NCBI GenBank assembly: GCA_947166655.1
Contig: CAMVFC010000008.1
Coordinates: 1-46,984, forward strand
DNA: 46,984 nucleotides
Direction: 5' to 3'
Source: an uncultured Prevotellaceae bacterium
GTDB lineage: Bacteria > Bacteroidota > Bacteroidia > Bacteroidales > Bacteroidaceae
Made by a program: the position numbers and the translations under genes. Shown here piece after piece: positions 17,927-28,286 of this stretch. Within the stretch, counting starts at the first letter, position 1. Each line of letters begins with the position of its first letter. Below the pieces are notes generated by a model. The model was not told where the DNA came from. It saw only the letters and a program-made list of their open reading frames with translations, and searched no databases.

Positions 17927-18031
17927 TCAATCTTTCTATCTTTCAATTCTTCAATCTTTCAATTCTTCAATCTTTCAGCCTTTCAATCTTTCAATTCTTT
18001 CAATCTTTCAATCTTTCAATTTTTCAACCTT
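17927..18031. repeat. about 13 tandem 8-mers TCAATCTT abutting a start codon
   Basis: tcaatctt/tcaattct units at 8-nt steps (one 9-nt) ending 3 nt before ATG 18035. Confidence 0.95.
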
Positions 18032-18034
18032 TCC

Positions 18035-18580
18035 ATGCTTCTCTATCTCATCCGCCACACCAGCGTCGCCGTGGAACGCGGTACGTGCTACGGCTGGACC
18101 GACGTACCAGTGTCTGAAAACTTCAAACAGGAAGCCGAGCGCACAAAAAACATCTTAGATGGCCTCCACTTCGACCGCGTCTACACATCCCCACTGACTC
18201 GTGCCAAACAACTGGCCGCCTACTGCGGCTATGCCGATGCCACGGAGGAACCCCGCATGAAAGAGATGCACATGGGAGATTGGGAAATGAAACGCTTCGA
18301 TAGCATCCTCGACCCCGAGTTGAAAGAATATTTCGACCACTACCTCGACGTACCCACAAAAAACGGAGAGAGTTTCCGCGACCTCTATCGCCGCGTCAGC
18401 GATTTCCTCGACCAGCTTCGACAAACGGCAGCCAACGACCCGAGTATAAAAAAGGTCGCCGTGTTCTGTCACGGCGGCCCTATCATCTGTGCACTGGTCT
18501 ATGCAGGACTGGTACCCTTAGAAGAGGGATACAGCAACATTCCCGACTATGCCAGCGTCACAAGGATTGAACTGAAATAA
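18035..18580 (+). CDS. cobC: histidine phosphatase family, alpha-ribazole phosphatase-like
   Basis: MLLYLIRHTSVAVERGTCYGWTDVPVS...YTSPLTRAKQLA...FCHGGPI. Confidence 0.75.
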   Translation: MLLYLIRHTSVAVERGTCYGWTDVPVSENFKQEAERTKNILDGLHFDRVYTSPLTRAKQLAAYCGYADATEEPRMKEMHMGDWEMKRFDSILDPELKEYFDHYLDVPTKNGESFRDLYRRVSDFLDQLRQTAANDPSIKKVAVFCHGGPIICALVYAGLVPLEEGYSNIPDYASVTRIELK

Positions 18581-18602
18581 GTGAAAGGCGAAAGACTAAT
18601 CA

Positions 18603-19640
18603 TCAGATCAGCGTGATGCCCGCTTCCCGGCATTCCTGCCGCATCGTCTCGGGCCAGATGCTCGACTGCGTCTCGCCGATATGCGCTTTGTGCAGCAGAA
18701 TCATGCACAAACGGCTCTGTCCGATACCGCCGCCGATGCTCAACGGCAGCTCTCCCCGCAGCAAGCGCTGGTGGAAGAAGAGTTGACGACGGTCTTCTTT
18801 ACCCTGCAAAGCCAGCTGACGTTCCAGCGCCTCGGCATCCACGCGAATACCCATGGAAGACAATTCGATAGAACGCCCCAGCACAGGATACCACACCAAC
18901 AGGTCGCCATTCAAGCCACTGAAGCCATCCTCGTTAGGCGTCGACCAGTCATCGTAGTCCGGAGCACGAAGGTCATGCTCGTGCCCATCGCCCAATTTTC
19001 CGCCGATACCGATGATGAATACTGCACCGTAGGCACGGCAGACTGCGTCCTCGCGCTCCTTCGGCGAGAGGTCTGGATACTGGCGACGCAACTCCTCCGA
19101 GTGTACGAAGTGTACTTCCTCCGGAAGGAACGGCTTCAACTGAGGATACATCTCGCTCAGATAGTATTCTGTCCGAAGGATGCAGCCATAGATACGATCC
19201 ACCACGCGCCGCAGGAAACGCAACGTACGGTCCTGACGCCCCATCGTACGTTCCCAGTCCCACTGGTCCACGTAGATGCTATGAATATTGTCCAGTTCCT
19301 CGTCGGCACGGACCGCATTCATGTCAGTGATGATACCGAAGCCTTCTGGCACATGATACTCTGCCAAGGTGTTGCGTTTCCACTTCGCCAGCGAATGCAC
19401 AATCTCTGCCGGCGCATCGTCCATGTCCTTTACAGGGAAGGTCACGGCACGCTCCACGCCACTCAGATCGTCATTCAGGCCCAAGCCCTTCAACACGAAC
19501 AGAGGTGCCGTCACGCGACGCAGACGCAATTCCGAGGAGAGAGAACTCAGGAAGAAATCCTTGATCTTCTTGATGGCCAGTTCCGTCTGTTGCAAATCGA
19601 GCGCAGGCGTGTAGCCTTCAGGTTTTAGAAGTTTGCTCAT
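18603..19640 (-). CDS. asnA: aspartate--ammonia ligase
   Basis: LQQTELAIKKIKDFF...YVDQWDWE...DGFSGLNGDLLVWYPVLGRSIELSSMGIRVD...LPLSIGGGIGQSRL. Confidence 0.95.
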   Translation of the reverse strand: MSKLLKPEGYTPALDLQQTELAIKKIKDFFLSSLSSELRLRRVTAPLFVLKGLGLNDDLSGVERAVTFPVKDMDDAPAEIVHSLAKWKRNTLAEYHVPEGFGIITDMNAVRADEELDNIHSIYVDQWDWERTMGRQDRTLRFLRRVVDRIYGCILRTEYYLSEMYPQLKPFLPEEVHFVHSEELRRQYPDLSPKEREDAVCRAYGAVFIIGIGGKLGDGHEHDLRAPDYDDWSTPNEDGFSGLNGDLLVWYPVLGRSIELSSMGIRVDAEALERQLALQGKEDRRQLFFHQRLLRGELPLSIGGGIGQSRLCMILLHKAHIGETQSSIWPETMRQECREAGITLI

Positions 19641-19945
19641 AAATAAGTGCCTATCTTTATCATTTTGCGCCGCAAAGGTACATCTTTTCTTTCAAAGTGA
19701 CAAGAAATTCACATCTTTTCTTGCCTAAATGCTTTACCGACATGTACCTCTCGTCTGTTTTCGCCATCTGTCAAGGCGGTTGTTGCGAGACAAAGCCACA
19801 AATAAAACGTTCGAGAAAGCAGAAAAAGAGGCGGCAAATGACGTCTTCTACCCCACTGATTCGATGAAAAAGAAGTCTCATCTGCAATTATTCGCCGAAA
19901 AAGTTGGCCGCGTCGCGGGAAAAGCGTATCTTTGCAGTTGTTAAA

Positions 19946-20019
19946 GGCTCCGTAGCTTAGCTGTATAGAGCGTCAGATTCCGGTTCTGAAGGTCCTGGGT
20001 TAGAATCCCAGCGGAGTCA
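19946..20019 (+). tRNA. tRNA-Arg (anticodon CCG)
   Basis: Acceptor GGCTCCG/CGGAGTC; anticodon arm TCAGA-TTCCGGT-TCTGA; T arm CTGGG-TTAGAAT-CCCAG; TATCTTTG box at 19927-19934. Confidence 0.95.
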
Positions 20020-20056
20020 CTTTTTAAGAGATAAAAGGTTTAAACCTTTTCCGTTT

Positions 20057-20108
20057 GGCGTTGTCCAAAACGCATAGCGTTTTTACAACGCCTTTTTCTT
20101 TTCTTTAG
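20057..20108 (+). terminator. strong rho-independent terminator downstream of tRNA-Arg
   Basis: GGCGTTGT-CC-AAAACGC-ATA-GCGTTTT-T-ACAACGCC followed by TTTTTCTTTTCTTT. Confidence 0.85.
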
Positions 20109-20122
20109 CATCCCGACACGTT

Positions 20123-23100
20123 ATGCTTAACGTCAAAACGTTCATAGATCGCCCGATTTTGGCTGGTGTGCTTTCTACGATGATTGTCATCGTGGGCATC
20201 ATCGGCCTCACACAACTGCCTATCGAACAGTTCCCCGACATCGCCCCGCCCACCATTTCCGTACGCACCAGCTATACCGGCGCCAATGCAGAGACGCTAC
20301 AAAAGGCTGTCGTCGTTCCGTTGGAAGAGGCAATCAACGGCGTGGAGAATATGCTTTATATGACCTCCAACGCGTCCAACAACGGTTCGGCCAACATCAA
20401 CGTCTTTTTCAAGCAGGGCACCGACCCCAACATGGCCACAGTGAACGTACAGAACCGCGTGTCGCAAGCACAGGGACTGCTGCCGGCCGAGGTGACACGC
20501 ACCGGCGTGACCGTGACACGACGACAGACTTCGACACTGAAGTCGCTGGGATTATACAGCCCGGGCGGCACCTACGACCTGGCTTTCCTCAACAACTTTT
20601 TCAAGATTAATATAGAACCGCGCCTGTCGCGCGTGCCTGGCGTGGGCGAAGTGGACGTCTACGGCTCGAACTATTCGATGCGTATCTGGTTGGATCCGGC
20701 ACGGATGGCACAGCACAAACTGATGCCTTCGGACATCACCGCCGTGCTGGCTGAGCAAAACGTGGAAAGTCCGGCAGGCACGCTGGGCGAGGAGAGCGAG
20801 AACACCTTTCAGTATGTACTGAAATACAGGGGACGCTACGAGGAAGAGACCGACTACGAGAACCTCGTTATTCGGAGTGAACCCGACGGCAGCATCCTGC
20901 GGCTGAAAGACGTAGCACGCGTGGAACTGGGCTTGCAAGCCTACGCCATCGAAGGAGAGATCAACGGCCATCCGGGAGCAACGTGCATGATTTCACAGAC
21001 GCCGGGTTCCAATGCCAATGAGATCATCACATCCATTGACAAGTTGGTAGAAGAGATTCGACAGGAGCTCCCCCCCGACATGGAACTTATCGACCTGATG
21101 TCAACGAAGGACTTCCTGGACGCCAGCATCCACAGTGTGGTTCGTACGCTGATGGAAGCTGCTGTGCTGGTGGTGCTGGTGGTATTGCTGTTCCTGCGCT
21201 CATGGCGCGCCACATTGGTGCCGCTCGTTGCCATCGTAGTCTCACTGATTGGTACCTTCGCCTTCCTCTACGTGGCGAACTTTTCCCTGAACACGTTGAC
21301 ACTCTTCGCCCTGGTTCTGGTAATCGGCACTGTGGTGGACGACGCTATTGTCGTTACCGAGGCGGTGGACAAGAAAATCAAAGAGGGGAATGGGAAATAC
21401 CCAAACGGGACGAAAGGCTTCACCCTTGCCGCCATGAACGAAGTCACCACCGCACTGATTACTTCGACGTTGGTCTTCATGGCCGTATTCATTCCGGTCT
21501 GCTTCATGGGAGGCACCAGCGGTATCTTCTACACTCAGTTCGGCTTAACAATGGCCGTAGCGGTGCTGATTTCCATGTTCAACGCGCTGACCCTCAGCCC
21601 TGCGCTGTGTGCGAAACTGTTGAAACCGAAGAATGCCACTGCGGGTAGTGAAAAATACGGGGTTTCCAAGCTACTGACGTTGAGTCGGTTTTCGAGGAAC
21701 GTAAAATCCATTCTTTCCGCTGCTCACGCATTCACTTTCCGTTCCATCTTTCACTTCATCCACCGCCCCTGGCTGACGTTCCTCCTCGTAGCTGCCGCCA
21801 TAGCGACTTTCTTCTATCTGCTCACGACGACCAAGACAGCGTTGGTGCCCGACGAAGACATGGGCGTCATCTACGTAACCGTACAGACACAGCCGGGTAG
21901 CACTAAGGCTGAGACGCGACGGATGATGGATCGTGTGGAGAAACGCATCGTGAACCTGCCTCAAATCAAAGCTTACTCAAAGAGCGTAGGCGTGAGTCGA
22001 ATGGCCGGACAGAGTTCGAACAACGGCATGTTCCTGCTCCGACTGAAGAACTGGGACGAACGCAAAGCCAAAGGCGATGACCTGAAGAGTGTCATGGCCG
22101 AAGTGAACCGACGCGTGGCAGACATCAGCGAAGCGAAAATCATGGCTTTCACCCAGCCTATGATCAGTGGCTATGGTGCCACGAATGGTTTCGAGATGCA
22201 GGTGCAGGATCATCAAGACCGAGGTGTAGACTCGTTGATGGCTGTCACCAACCGTCTCATCGCAGCGCTGCAGGGACGTACGGAGATTGCCCGTGCCCAG
22301 ACATCGTTCCACAACCGCTATCCGCAGTATCGTCTCACGGTGGATGCCGCTCGATGCAAGCGCGCAGGCGTATCGCCCAGCGACGTACTCTCCTGCCTGT
22401 CGGGTTACATCGGCGGCACCTACTCGTCCAATATGAATAAATTCTCAAAGCTCTACCGTGTCATGGTTCAGGCCGAAGTGGCAGCACGGCTCGACGAACG
22501 CTCATTAAATAATATGTACGTGCGTGCGAGCGACGGATCGATGGCTCCCCTTTCGGGTTTCGTGGAGCTGACGCCCATTCTCGGCACCGCTACGCTAACA
22601 CGCTTCAACCTTTTCCCCGCCATTCAAGTGAGCGGTATGCCGCAAGCTGGCTTTAGCTCGGGACAGGCCTTGAAAGCCGTCCGGGAAGAAGCGGCCCGCA
22701 TCCTTCCCGAAGGCTACGGCTTTGAGTTTGCCGGCATGAGCCGTGAAGAAGCATCGGCCGGCCAACATACCATCTACGTCTTCGCCGTCTGTATCCTCTT
22801 CATCTACCTGATCCTCTGCGCCCTCTACGAGAGTCTCCTCATCCCGATGGCCATCATCCTATCGGTGCCGTTCGGACTGATGGGCTCTTTTCTTTTCGCA
22901 CAATGGTTCGGACTGGAAAACAACATCTACATGCAGACTGGCGTCGTAATGCTCATCGGTCTGCTGTCGAAGACGGCCATCCTGCTGACAGAGTATGCCA
23001 GTGAACGCCGACGCGCCGGCATGTCCATCGCAAGGGCAGCTCTCTCGGCCGCCCACATGCGTCTGCGGCCGATTCTGATGACATCGCTGACGATGGTCTT

Positions 23101-23296
23101 CGGCCTCCTCCCGATGATGTTCGCTACAGGTGCCGGTGCCAACGGCAACATTTCGCTTGGCGTGGGCACCGTGGGCGGTATGCTCATCGGCACCTTGGCC
23201 CTCATCCTGTTTGTCCCAGCCCTTTTTGTTGTTTTTCAGACACTCGAAGAGCGATTTTTCAAAAAGAATAACTATCTTTGCCACAGCAATCAATAA
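20123..23296 (+). CDS. RND multidrug efflux permease (AcrB/HAE1 family)
   Basis: MLNVKTFIDRPILAGVLSTMIVIVGIIGLTQLPIEQFPDIAPPTISVRTSYTGANAETLQ; full-length 1057 aa. Confidence 0.96.
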   Translation: MLNVKTFIDRPILAGVLSTMIVIVGIIGLTQLPIEQFPDIAPPTISVRTSYTGANAETLQKAVVVPLEEAINGVENMLYMTSNASNNGSANINVFFKQGTDPNMATVNVQNRVSQAQGLLPAEVTRTGVTVTRRQTSTLKSLGLYSPGGTYDLAFLNNFFKINIEPRLSRVPGVGEVDVYGSNYSMRIWLDPARMAQHKLMPSDITAVLAEQNVESPAGTLGEESENTFQYVLKYRGRYEEETDYENLVIRSEPDGSILRLKDVARVELGLQAYAIEGEINGHPGATCMISQTPGSNANEIITSIDKLVEEIRQELPPDMELIDLMSTKDFLDASIHSVVRTLMEAAVLVVLVVLLFLRSWRATLVPLVAIVVSLIGTFAFLYVANFSLNTLTLFALVLVIGTVVDDAIVVTEAVDKKIKEGNGKYPNGTKGFTLAAMNEVTTALITSTLVFMAVFIPVCFMGGTSGIFYTQFGLTMAVAVLISMFNALTLSPALCAKLLKPKNATAGSEKYGVSKLLTLSRFSRNVKSILSAAHAFTFRSIFHFIHRPWLTFLLVAAAIATFFYLLTTTKTALVPDEDMGVIYVTVQTQPGSTKAETRRMMDRVEKRIVNLPQIKAYSKSVGVSRMAGQSSNNGMFLLRLKNWDERKAKGDDLKSVMAEVNRRVADISEAKIMAFTQPMISGYGATNGFEMQVQDHQDRGVDSLMAVTNRLIAALQGRTEIARAQTSFHNRYPQYRLTVDAARCKRAGVSPSDVLSCLSGYIGGTYSSNMNKFSKLYRVMVQAEVAARLDERSLNNMYVRASDGSMAPLSGFVELTPILGTATLTRFNLFPAIQVSGMPQAGFSSGQALKAVREEAARILPEGYGFEFAGMSREEASAGQHTIYVFAVCILFIYLILCALYESLLIPMAIILSVPFGLMGSFLFAQWFGLENNIYMQTGVVMLIGLLSKTAILLTEYASERRRAGMSIARAALSAAHMRLRPILMTSLTMVFGLLPMMFATGAGANGNISLGVGTVGGMLIGTLALILFVPALFVVFQTLEERFFKKNNYLCHSNQ

Positions 23297-23305
23297 CAAC
23301 TAACT

Positions 23306-25471
23306 ATGCACACCAACCTCCGCCTCTTTCTTTTCGCCTGCGGAATGCTCTGCGGGCTGAGCGTGACGGCACAGAAGCCGACAACCTGGACTGCCGACAA
23401 CGGCAATGGCACCTTTACCAACCCTCTGTTCTACGATGAGTTCTCCGACCCGGACATCCTGCGCGTCGGCGACGATTACTATCTGGCCGGAACCACAATG
23501 CACGCTGTGCCGGGACTGGTCATTCTTCACAGCCGCGACCTCGTCAACTGGGAGAACATCAGCTATTGCTTCGACCGCTTCGACTTCAGCGACGACGCTT
23601 TCGCCCTAAAGAACCACAAAGAAATCTACGGGCAGGGCATCTGGGCGCCTTGCATCCGCTACGCCAACGGGCAGTTCTACGTTTTCTCCAACGTGAACGG
23701 CAAAGGGCTGCAGTGCTACACGGCCAAGGACATTCACGGCCCCTGGGAGCACCACAACATGAAGGGTAACATCTACGACCTCGGCGTGCTCTTTGACGAT
23801 GATGGCAAGGTCTACGCCATCCACGGATACGGCACCGTGAAATGCACCGAGCTGAAGCCCGATATGAGCGGACCCGTGGAGGGCACAGAACGCGTCATCA
23901 TCCCCGAAGGAAACGGTGTGGGCGAAGGCCATCACATGTACAAGATTGGCGGCACCTATTACCTGATCTCCACCGACTATAAGCCCAACGGCCGCACCCT
24001 CTGCTCGCGGTCGAAAAGCATCTGGGGGCCCTACGAGACACGTGTCATCACAGCCGACGAGACCTATGGCTACCACGCCGCTTCGTTGACACAGGTGCCT
24101 CGTGGCGAGAAATTCCGCATCGGCAGCGATGGCACGAAGTTCAAACTCGGCAACTTGGATAAGGATGCCACAGCCTGCACCAACGCCCATCAGGGAGGCA
24201 TCGTACAAGCCACGGACGGCTCATGGTGGGCCCTCTTCATGCAGGATTTCCACAGCATCGGCCGTACCGTATGCCTAATGCCGATGACATGGAAAGACGG
24301 TTGGCCCATGGTGGGACTCGAGGGCAACCTTGGCCGTGCGCCGCGCACTTGGTTCAAGCCTGGTGCGACAGAGGTCTCCGCTGCATCTGGCTCCGTTGCT
24401 CAGCAAACCACAGACGCCCATGGTCCCTACCTCCGCTCCGATAATTTCGATGGCAAACAGCTGGGCCGCATCTGGCAGTGGAACCACAATCCCGACGAGA
24501 AGCAGTGGAACCTGAAAGGCGGTCGTCTGCGCATCAACGCTCAGCCTGCCGAGCAACTGATGTGGGCACGCAACACGTTGACACAGCGCGTCATCGGCCC
24601 GAAGTCCGTAGCCACAGTGGAACTTTACGTCAAAGGAATGAAAGACGGTGACGTCAGCGGTTTGGGTAACATCAACGTACCATGCTCGTGGATAGGCATT
24701 GTAAAAGGAGGTCAAGAGAACAAAAGTAAAGAAGGAACAACACAGAAGAACACCTACACCCTTCGCTGCTTCGAGCAGCTGACCAACGACACCATCAGCG
24801 TGCCCGTCGTTTTACCCGACGGAAAAATATGGCTCCGCTGCATCGGCGATTACGACCACGACCAAGCCCAGTACGCCTACAGCACCGATGGCAGCACCTT
24901 CCACACCCTCGGCCGCATGATGCCACTCTCCTACCAGCTCATCACCTTCCAAGGTTCACGCCACGCCCTCTTCGCCTTCAACACGAACGGCAAGCAAGGC
25001 GGCTACGCGGAGTTCGACAACTTCACCGTCGAGGAACCCTGCGCCGACCGCAGTCAGAACATCCCCTACGGAAAGACGTTCCGCATCATCAACAAAGCCA
25101 CTGGCCGACCCGCCATCGCTACAGAGCACGGCATACTGTACGACACCCACCCCGCCAACGGAAGCAAGCTGACACAGTTCCGCATCATCGACCGCGGTCA
25201 GGGACGTGTAGCCCTGCAGTGTGCTGACGGCCGCTACCTTAAGGTCTACGGTGAGGGTCTGGCGGGTGATGTGCGCTTCACCGACCAAGCCGACGAAGCC
25301 GAAGTCTTCCTCTGGCAGGACTATCTCGACCACGACTTCATGCTCTTCTCCCTGCGCAACCATCGCTACATCGGTAAATCGCCCACCACGGGCAGCCCAT
25401 ACTCCATGGACTTCGTAGGCCCCGACCCTGCCCGCCGCAACGGCTCCGTCCTGGTCTGGAGCGAAGAGTGA
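23306..25471 (+). CDS. glycoside hydrolase family 43 protein with C-terminal extensions
   Basis: FTNPLFYDEFSDPDILRVGDDYYLAGTTMHAVPGLVILHSRDLVNWENI...; signal peptide. Confidence 0.9.
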   Translation: MHTNLRLFLFACGMLCGLSVTAQKPTTWTADNGNGTFTNPLFYDEFSDPDILRVGDDYYLAGTTMHAVPGLVILHSRDLVNWENISYCFDRFDFSDDAFALKNHKEIYGQGIWAPCIRYANGQFYVFSNVNGKGLQCYTAKDIHGPWEHHNMKGNIYDLGVLFDDDGKVYAIHGYGTVKCTELKPDMSGPVEGTERVIIPEGNGVGEGHHMYKIGGTYYLISTDYKPNGRTLCSRSKSIWGPYETRVITADETYGYHAASLTQVPRGEKFRIGSDGTKFKLGNLDKDATACTNAHQGGIVQATDGSWWALFMQDFHSIGRTVCLMPMTWKDGWPMVGLEGNLGRAPRTWFKPGATEVSAASGSVAQQTTDAHGPYLRSDNFDGKQLGRIWQWNHNPDEKQWNLKGGRLRINAQPAEQLMWARNTLTQRVIGPKSVATVELYVKGMKDGDVSGLGNINVPCSWIGIVKGGQENKSKEGTTQKNTYTLRCFEQLTNDTISVPVVLPDGKIWLRCIGDYDHDQAQYAYSTDGSTFHTLGRMMPLSYQLITFQGSRHALFAFNTNGKQGGYAEFDNFTVEEPCADRSQNIPYGKTFRIINKATGRPAIATEHGILYDTHPANGSKLTQFRIIDRGQGRVALQCADGRYLKVYGEGLAGDVRFTDQADEAEVFLWQDYLDHDFMLFSLRNHRYIGKSPTTGSPYSMDFVGPDPARRNGSVLVWSEE

Positions 25472-25673
25472 AAAATAAAAGACCAAAAAACCTCCCGTGA
25501 GGGAGGGGAGAGTGAAGAGTGAAGAATCTCGCTTCGCTCGGCGCCCGGCCCGAAGGGACGCTCCATACTTGGAGAATGAAGAATAGAAGTAACTTCAAGC
25601 CATTGCCGTCCAATGCCGCCTTCAAAAGTAAATCTTATTCTTCATTCTTCACTCTTCATTCTTCACTCCCAAA

Positions 25674-25718
25674 CGAGTCCAGCCGGAACTGAGTGTTCCG
25701 GCTGGACTCGTTTTTTTT
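25674..25718 (+). terminator. rho-independent terminator
   Basis: CGAGTCCAGCCGGAAC-TGAGT-GTTCCGGCTGGACTCG followed by TTTTTTTT (16-bp stem). Confidence 0.9.
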
Positions 25719-25740
25719 GGAAGGGAAAGTCTTCATTCTT

Positions 25741-26697
25741 TCAATCCTTCAGCCTTTCCGACAGTTTTTCCAGCATATCACGTGTCATGGAAGCGAGGCC
25801 GAAGTTCGCATGCCAGCCCCATTCCTCGCGAGCAGCGCTGTCATCCAGACTGTCGGGCCAACTCTCTGCAATCGACTGTTTCAGAGGATCCACCTGGTAC
25901 TCCATCTTGAAGTCCGGCATTCTTCTGCGAATCTCTGCATAAATCTTTTCGGGCGGGAAACTCATGGCCGTCACATTGAAGCCATTGCGATGGATGAGTT
26001 TGTCGGGATTAGCTTCCATCAGTTCGATGCAGGCACGCAGGGCATCGGGCATATACATCATGTCCATACGCGTACCCTCGGCAATCGGGCATAAGAACTT
26101 CTCGCCGCGAACGGCTGCATAGAAGATGTCAACGGCATAGTCGGTGGTACCACCGCCCGGAGGTGTCACATAGCTGATTAAGCCGGGGAAACGCACCGAA
26201 CGGGTGTCGACGCCATACTTCGTGTGATAATAGTCAGACAGCAACTCCGTGGTGACTTTCGAGACGCCATAAATGGTTTTCGGACGCTGGATGGTGTCCT
26301 GCGGCGTCAGCTCGTGAGGTGTATTGGGTCCGAAGCTGCCGATACTCGAAGGCGTGAACACGGCACAGCCGTTCTCGCGGGCCACCTCAAGCACATTCCA
26401 AAGCCCGTCGATGCCAATCTTCCAGGCCAGACGCGGTTTCTGTTCGGCCACGACGCTCAGCAGGGCAGCCAGGTTGTAGATTGTATCTATCTTATGTTCG
26501 CGCACGATGGCAGCCAGTTGCTCGCCGTTCGTCACGTCAGCAATGGCCGAGGGACCGTCCTCTGCCAGCTTGCCCTTAGGCTCGGCACCAGGGATATAAC
26601 CTGCCACGACATGTGCACCGCCATAACGCGCTCTGAGTTCTTCTGTCAGTTCCGAGCCTATCTGGCCAGTGGAACCTATCACAAGGATATTCTTCAT
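25741..26697 (-). CDS. tdh: NAD-dependent epimerase-type L-threonine 3-dehydrogenase
   Basis: MKNILVIGSTGQIGSELTEELRARYG...YNLAALLS...YGVSKVTTELL; divergent to kbl. Confidence 0.8.
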   Translation of the reverse strand: MKNILVIGSTGQIGSELTEELRARYGGAHVVAGYIPGAEPKGKLAEDGPSAIADVTNGEQLAAIVREHKIDTIYNLAALLSVVAEQKPRLAWKIGIDGLWNVLEVARENGCAVFTPSSIGSFGPNTPHELTPQDTIQRPKTIYGVSKVTTELLSDYYHTKYGVDTRSVRFPGLISYVTPPGGGTTDYAVDIFYAAVRGEKFLCPIAEGTRMDMMYMPDALRACIELMEANPDKLIHRNGFNVTAMSFPPEKIYAEIRRRMPDFKMEYQVDPLKQSIAESWPDSLDDSAAREEWGWHANFGLASMTRDMLEKLSERLKD

Positions 26698-26939
26698 GAG
26701 TGAAAATTAGAGTTAGTTTGAGAAAGATTTCATTTGTTTTGCGGGCACAAAGATACGTCTTTTTGTGCTGTAACGAGAAAGAAGAAGCGTTTTTTTTAGC
26801 TCCAGCCTCGCTTTTTCCTTATTTTTCCTTTCTGCGGCGAAAGAAATCCACAAAAAGCGTCGCTTCCATGCTTAAAATTGTATACCTTTGCAGGCGAAAG
26901 CTTACTTCAATACATTATCTTTAAACCCTTATTCAAACC

Positions 26940-28127
26940 ATGTACGGTAAAATGCAACAACACCTTCAGAAGACACTGAAGGAGATTCGCGAGGCCGGTC
27001 TCTACAAGGAGGAGCGCCTCATCGAGAGCCCACAGGCCGCTGCCATTCAAGTGGCTGGAAAGGAAGTCCTGAACTTCTGCGCCAACAACTACCTGGGCCT
27101 GAGCGACCACCCACGCCTCATCGAGGGCGCCAAGCGGATGATGGACCTGCGCGGCTACGGTATGTCCAGCGTACGCTTCATCTGCGGCACACAAGATATC
27201 CACAAGGAACTCGAAGAAGCCATCAGCCGCTTCTTCAAGACCGAGGACACCATCCTCTATGCCGCCTGCTTCGATGCCAACGGAGGTGTCTTCGAACCGC
27301 TGCTGACCGAGGACGACGCCATCATCAGCGATGCCCTCAACCACGCCAGCATCATCGACGGTGTACGCCTCTGCAAGGCCAAGCGCTACCGCTATGCCAA
27401 CGCAGACATGGAGGACCTCGAGCGCCAGCTGCAAGCCGCCCAGGAACAGCGCTTCCGCATCATTGTCACCGACGGCGTCTTCTCCATGGACGGTAACGTC
27501 GCCCCCATGGACAAGATCTGCGACCTGGCCGAGAAATACGATGCCCTCGTCATGGTCGACGAGAGCCACAGCGCCGGCGTGGTAGGTGCCACGGGACGCG
27601 GCGTCAGTGAGTTCTTCCAAACCTACGGACGCGTGGACATCTACACCGGCACACTGGGCAAGGCCTTTGGCGGCGCCATGGGCGGCTTCACCACAGGACG
27701 CCGGGAAATCATCGACCTGCTGCGTCAGCGCTCACGCCCCTACCTGTTCAGCAACAGCCTCGCCCCCGGCATCATCGGCGCCGCCCTCGAAGTGTTCAAG
27801 ATGCTTGATGAGAGCAACGACCTGCACGACCGCCTCGTGGAGAACGTCAACTACTTCCGCGACAAGATGATGGCCAGCGGCTTCGACATCAAACCCACGC
27901 AGAGCGCCATCTGCGCCGTCATGCTCTACGACGCACCCCTCAGCCAGCGCTTCGCAGCCCGCCTGCAGGAAGAGGGCATCTACGTCACCGGCTTCTACTA
28001 CCCCGTCGTGCCGAAAGGGCAGGCCCGCATCCGCGTGCAGATCTCTGCCGGCCACGACCGCGCTCAGCTCGACAAGTGCATCAAAGCCTTCCAGAAGGTG
28101 GGTCGAGAGCTCGGCGTACTGAAATAA
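26940..28127 (+). CDS. kbl: glycine C-acetyltransferase (2-amino-3-ketobutyrate CoA ligase)
   Basis: [24 protein letters not shown]...[15 protein letters not shown]...[15 protein letters not shown]...[13 protein letters not shown]. Confidence 0.95.
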   Translation: MYGKMQQHLQKTLKEIREAGLYKEERLIESPQAAAIQVAGKEVLNFCANNYLGLSDHPRLIEGAKRMMDLRGYGMSSVRFICGTQDIHKELEEAISRFFKTEDTILYAACFDANGGVFEPLLTEDDAIISDALNHASIIDGVRLCKAKRYRYANADMEDLERQLQAAQEQRFRIIVTDGVFSMDGNVAPMDKICDLAEKYDALVMVDESHSAGVVGATGRGVSEFFQTYGRVDIYTGTLGKAFGGAMGGFTTGRREIIDLLRQRSRPYLFSNSLAPGIIGAALEVFKMLDESNDLHDRLVENVNYFRDKMMASGFDIKPTQSAICAVMLYDAPLSQRFAARLQEEGIYVTGFYYPVVPKGQARIRVQISAGHDRAQLDKCIKAFQKVGRELGVLK

Positions 28128-28286
28128 AAGACTCTGCGCACTGCGCCTCTCCATGACTGCGAATTATACGGACGCGACGAGTTCCAAAGATAAATTTCTT
28201 ACAGTCGGCTTAAACTAAAGCCGCTGAAGACTGTCAAAAGAAGAAACACGTTTATTCCTTATAATTCGCAGTTTTTTTCCACATCT

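Noticed and set aside
19946-20108. tRNA-associated integration site or genomic island
   Set aside because: No integrase, no duplicated tRNA 3' end and ordinary genes on both sides.
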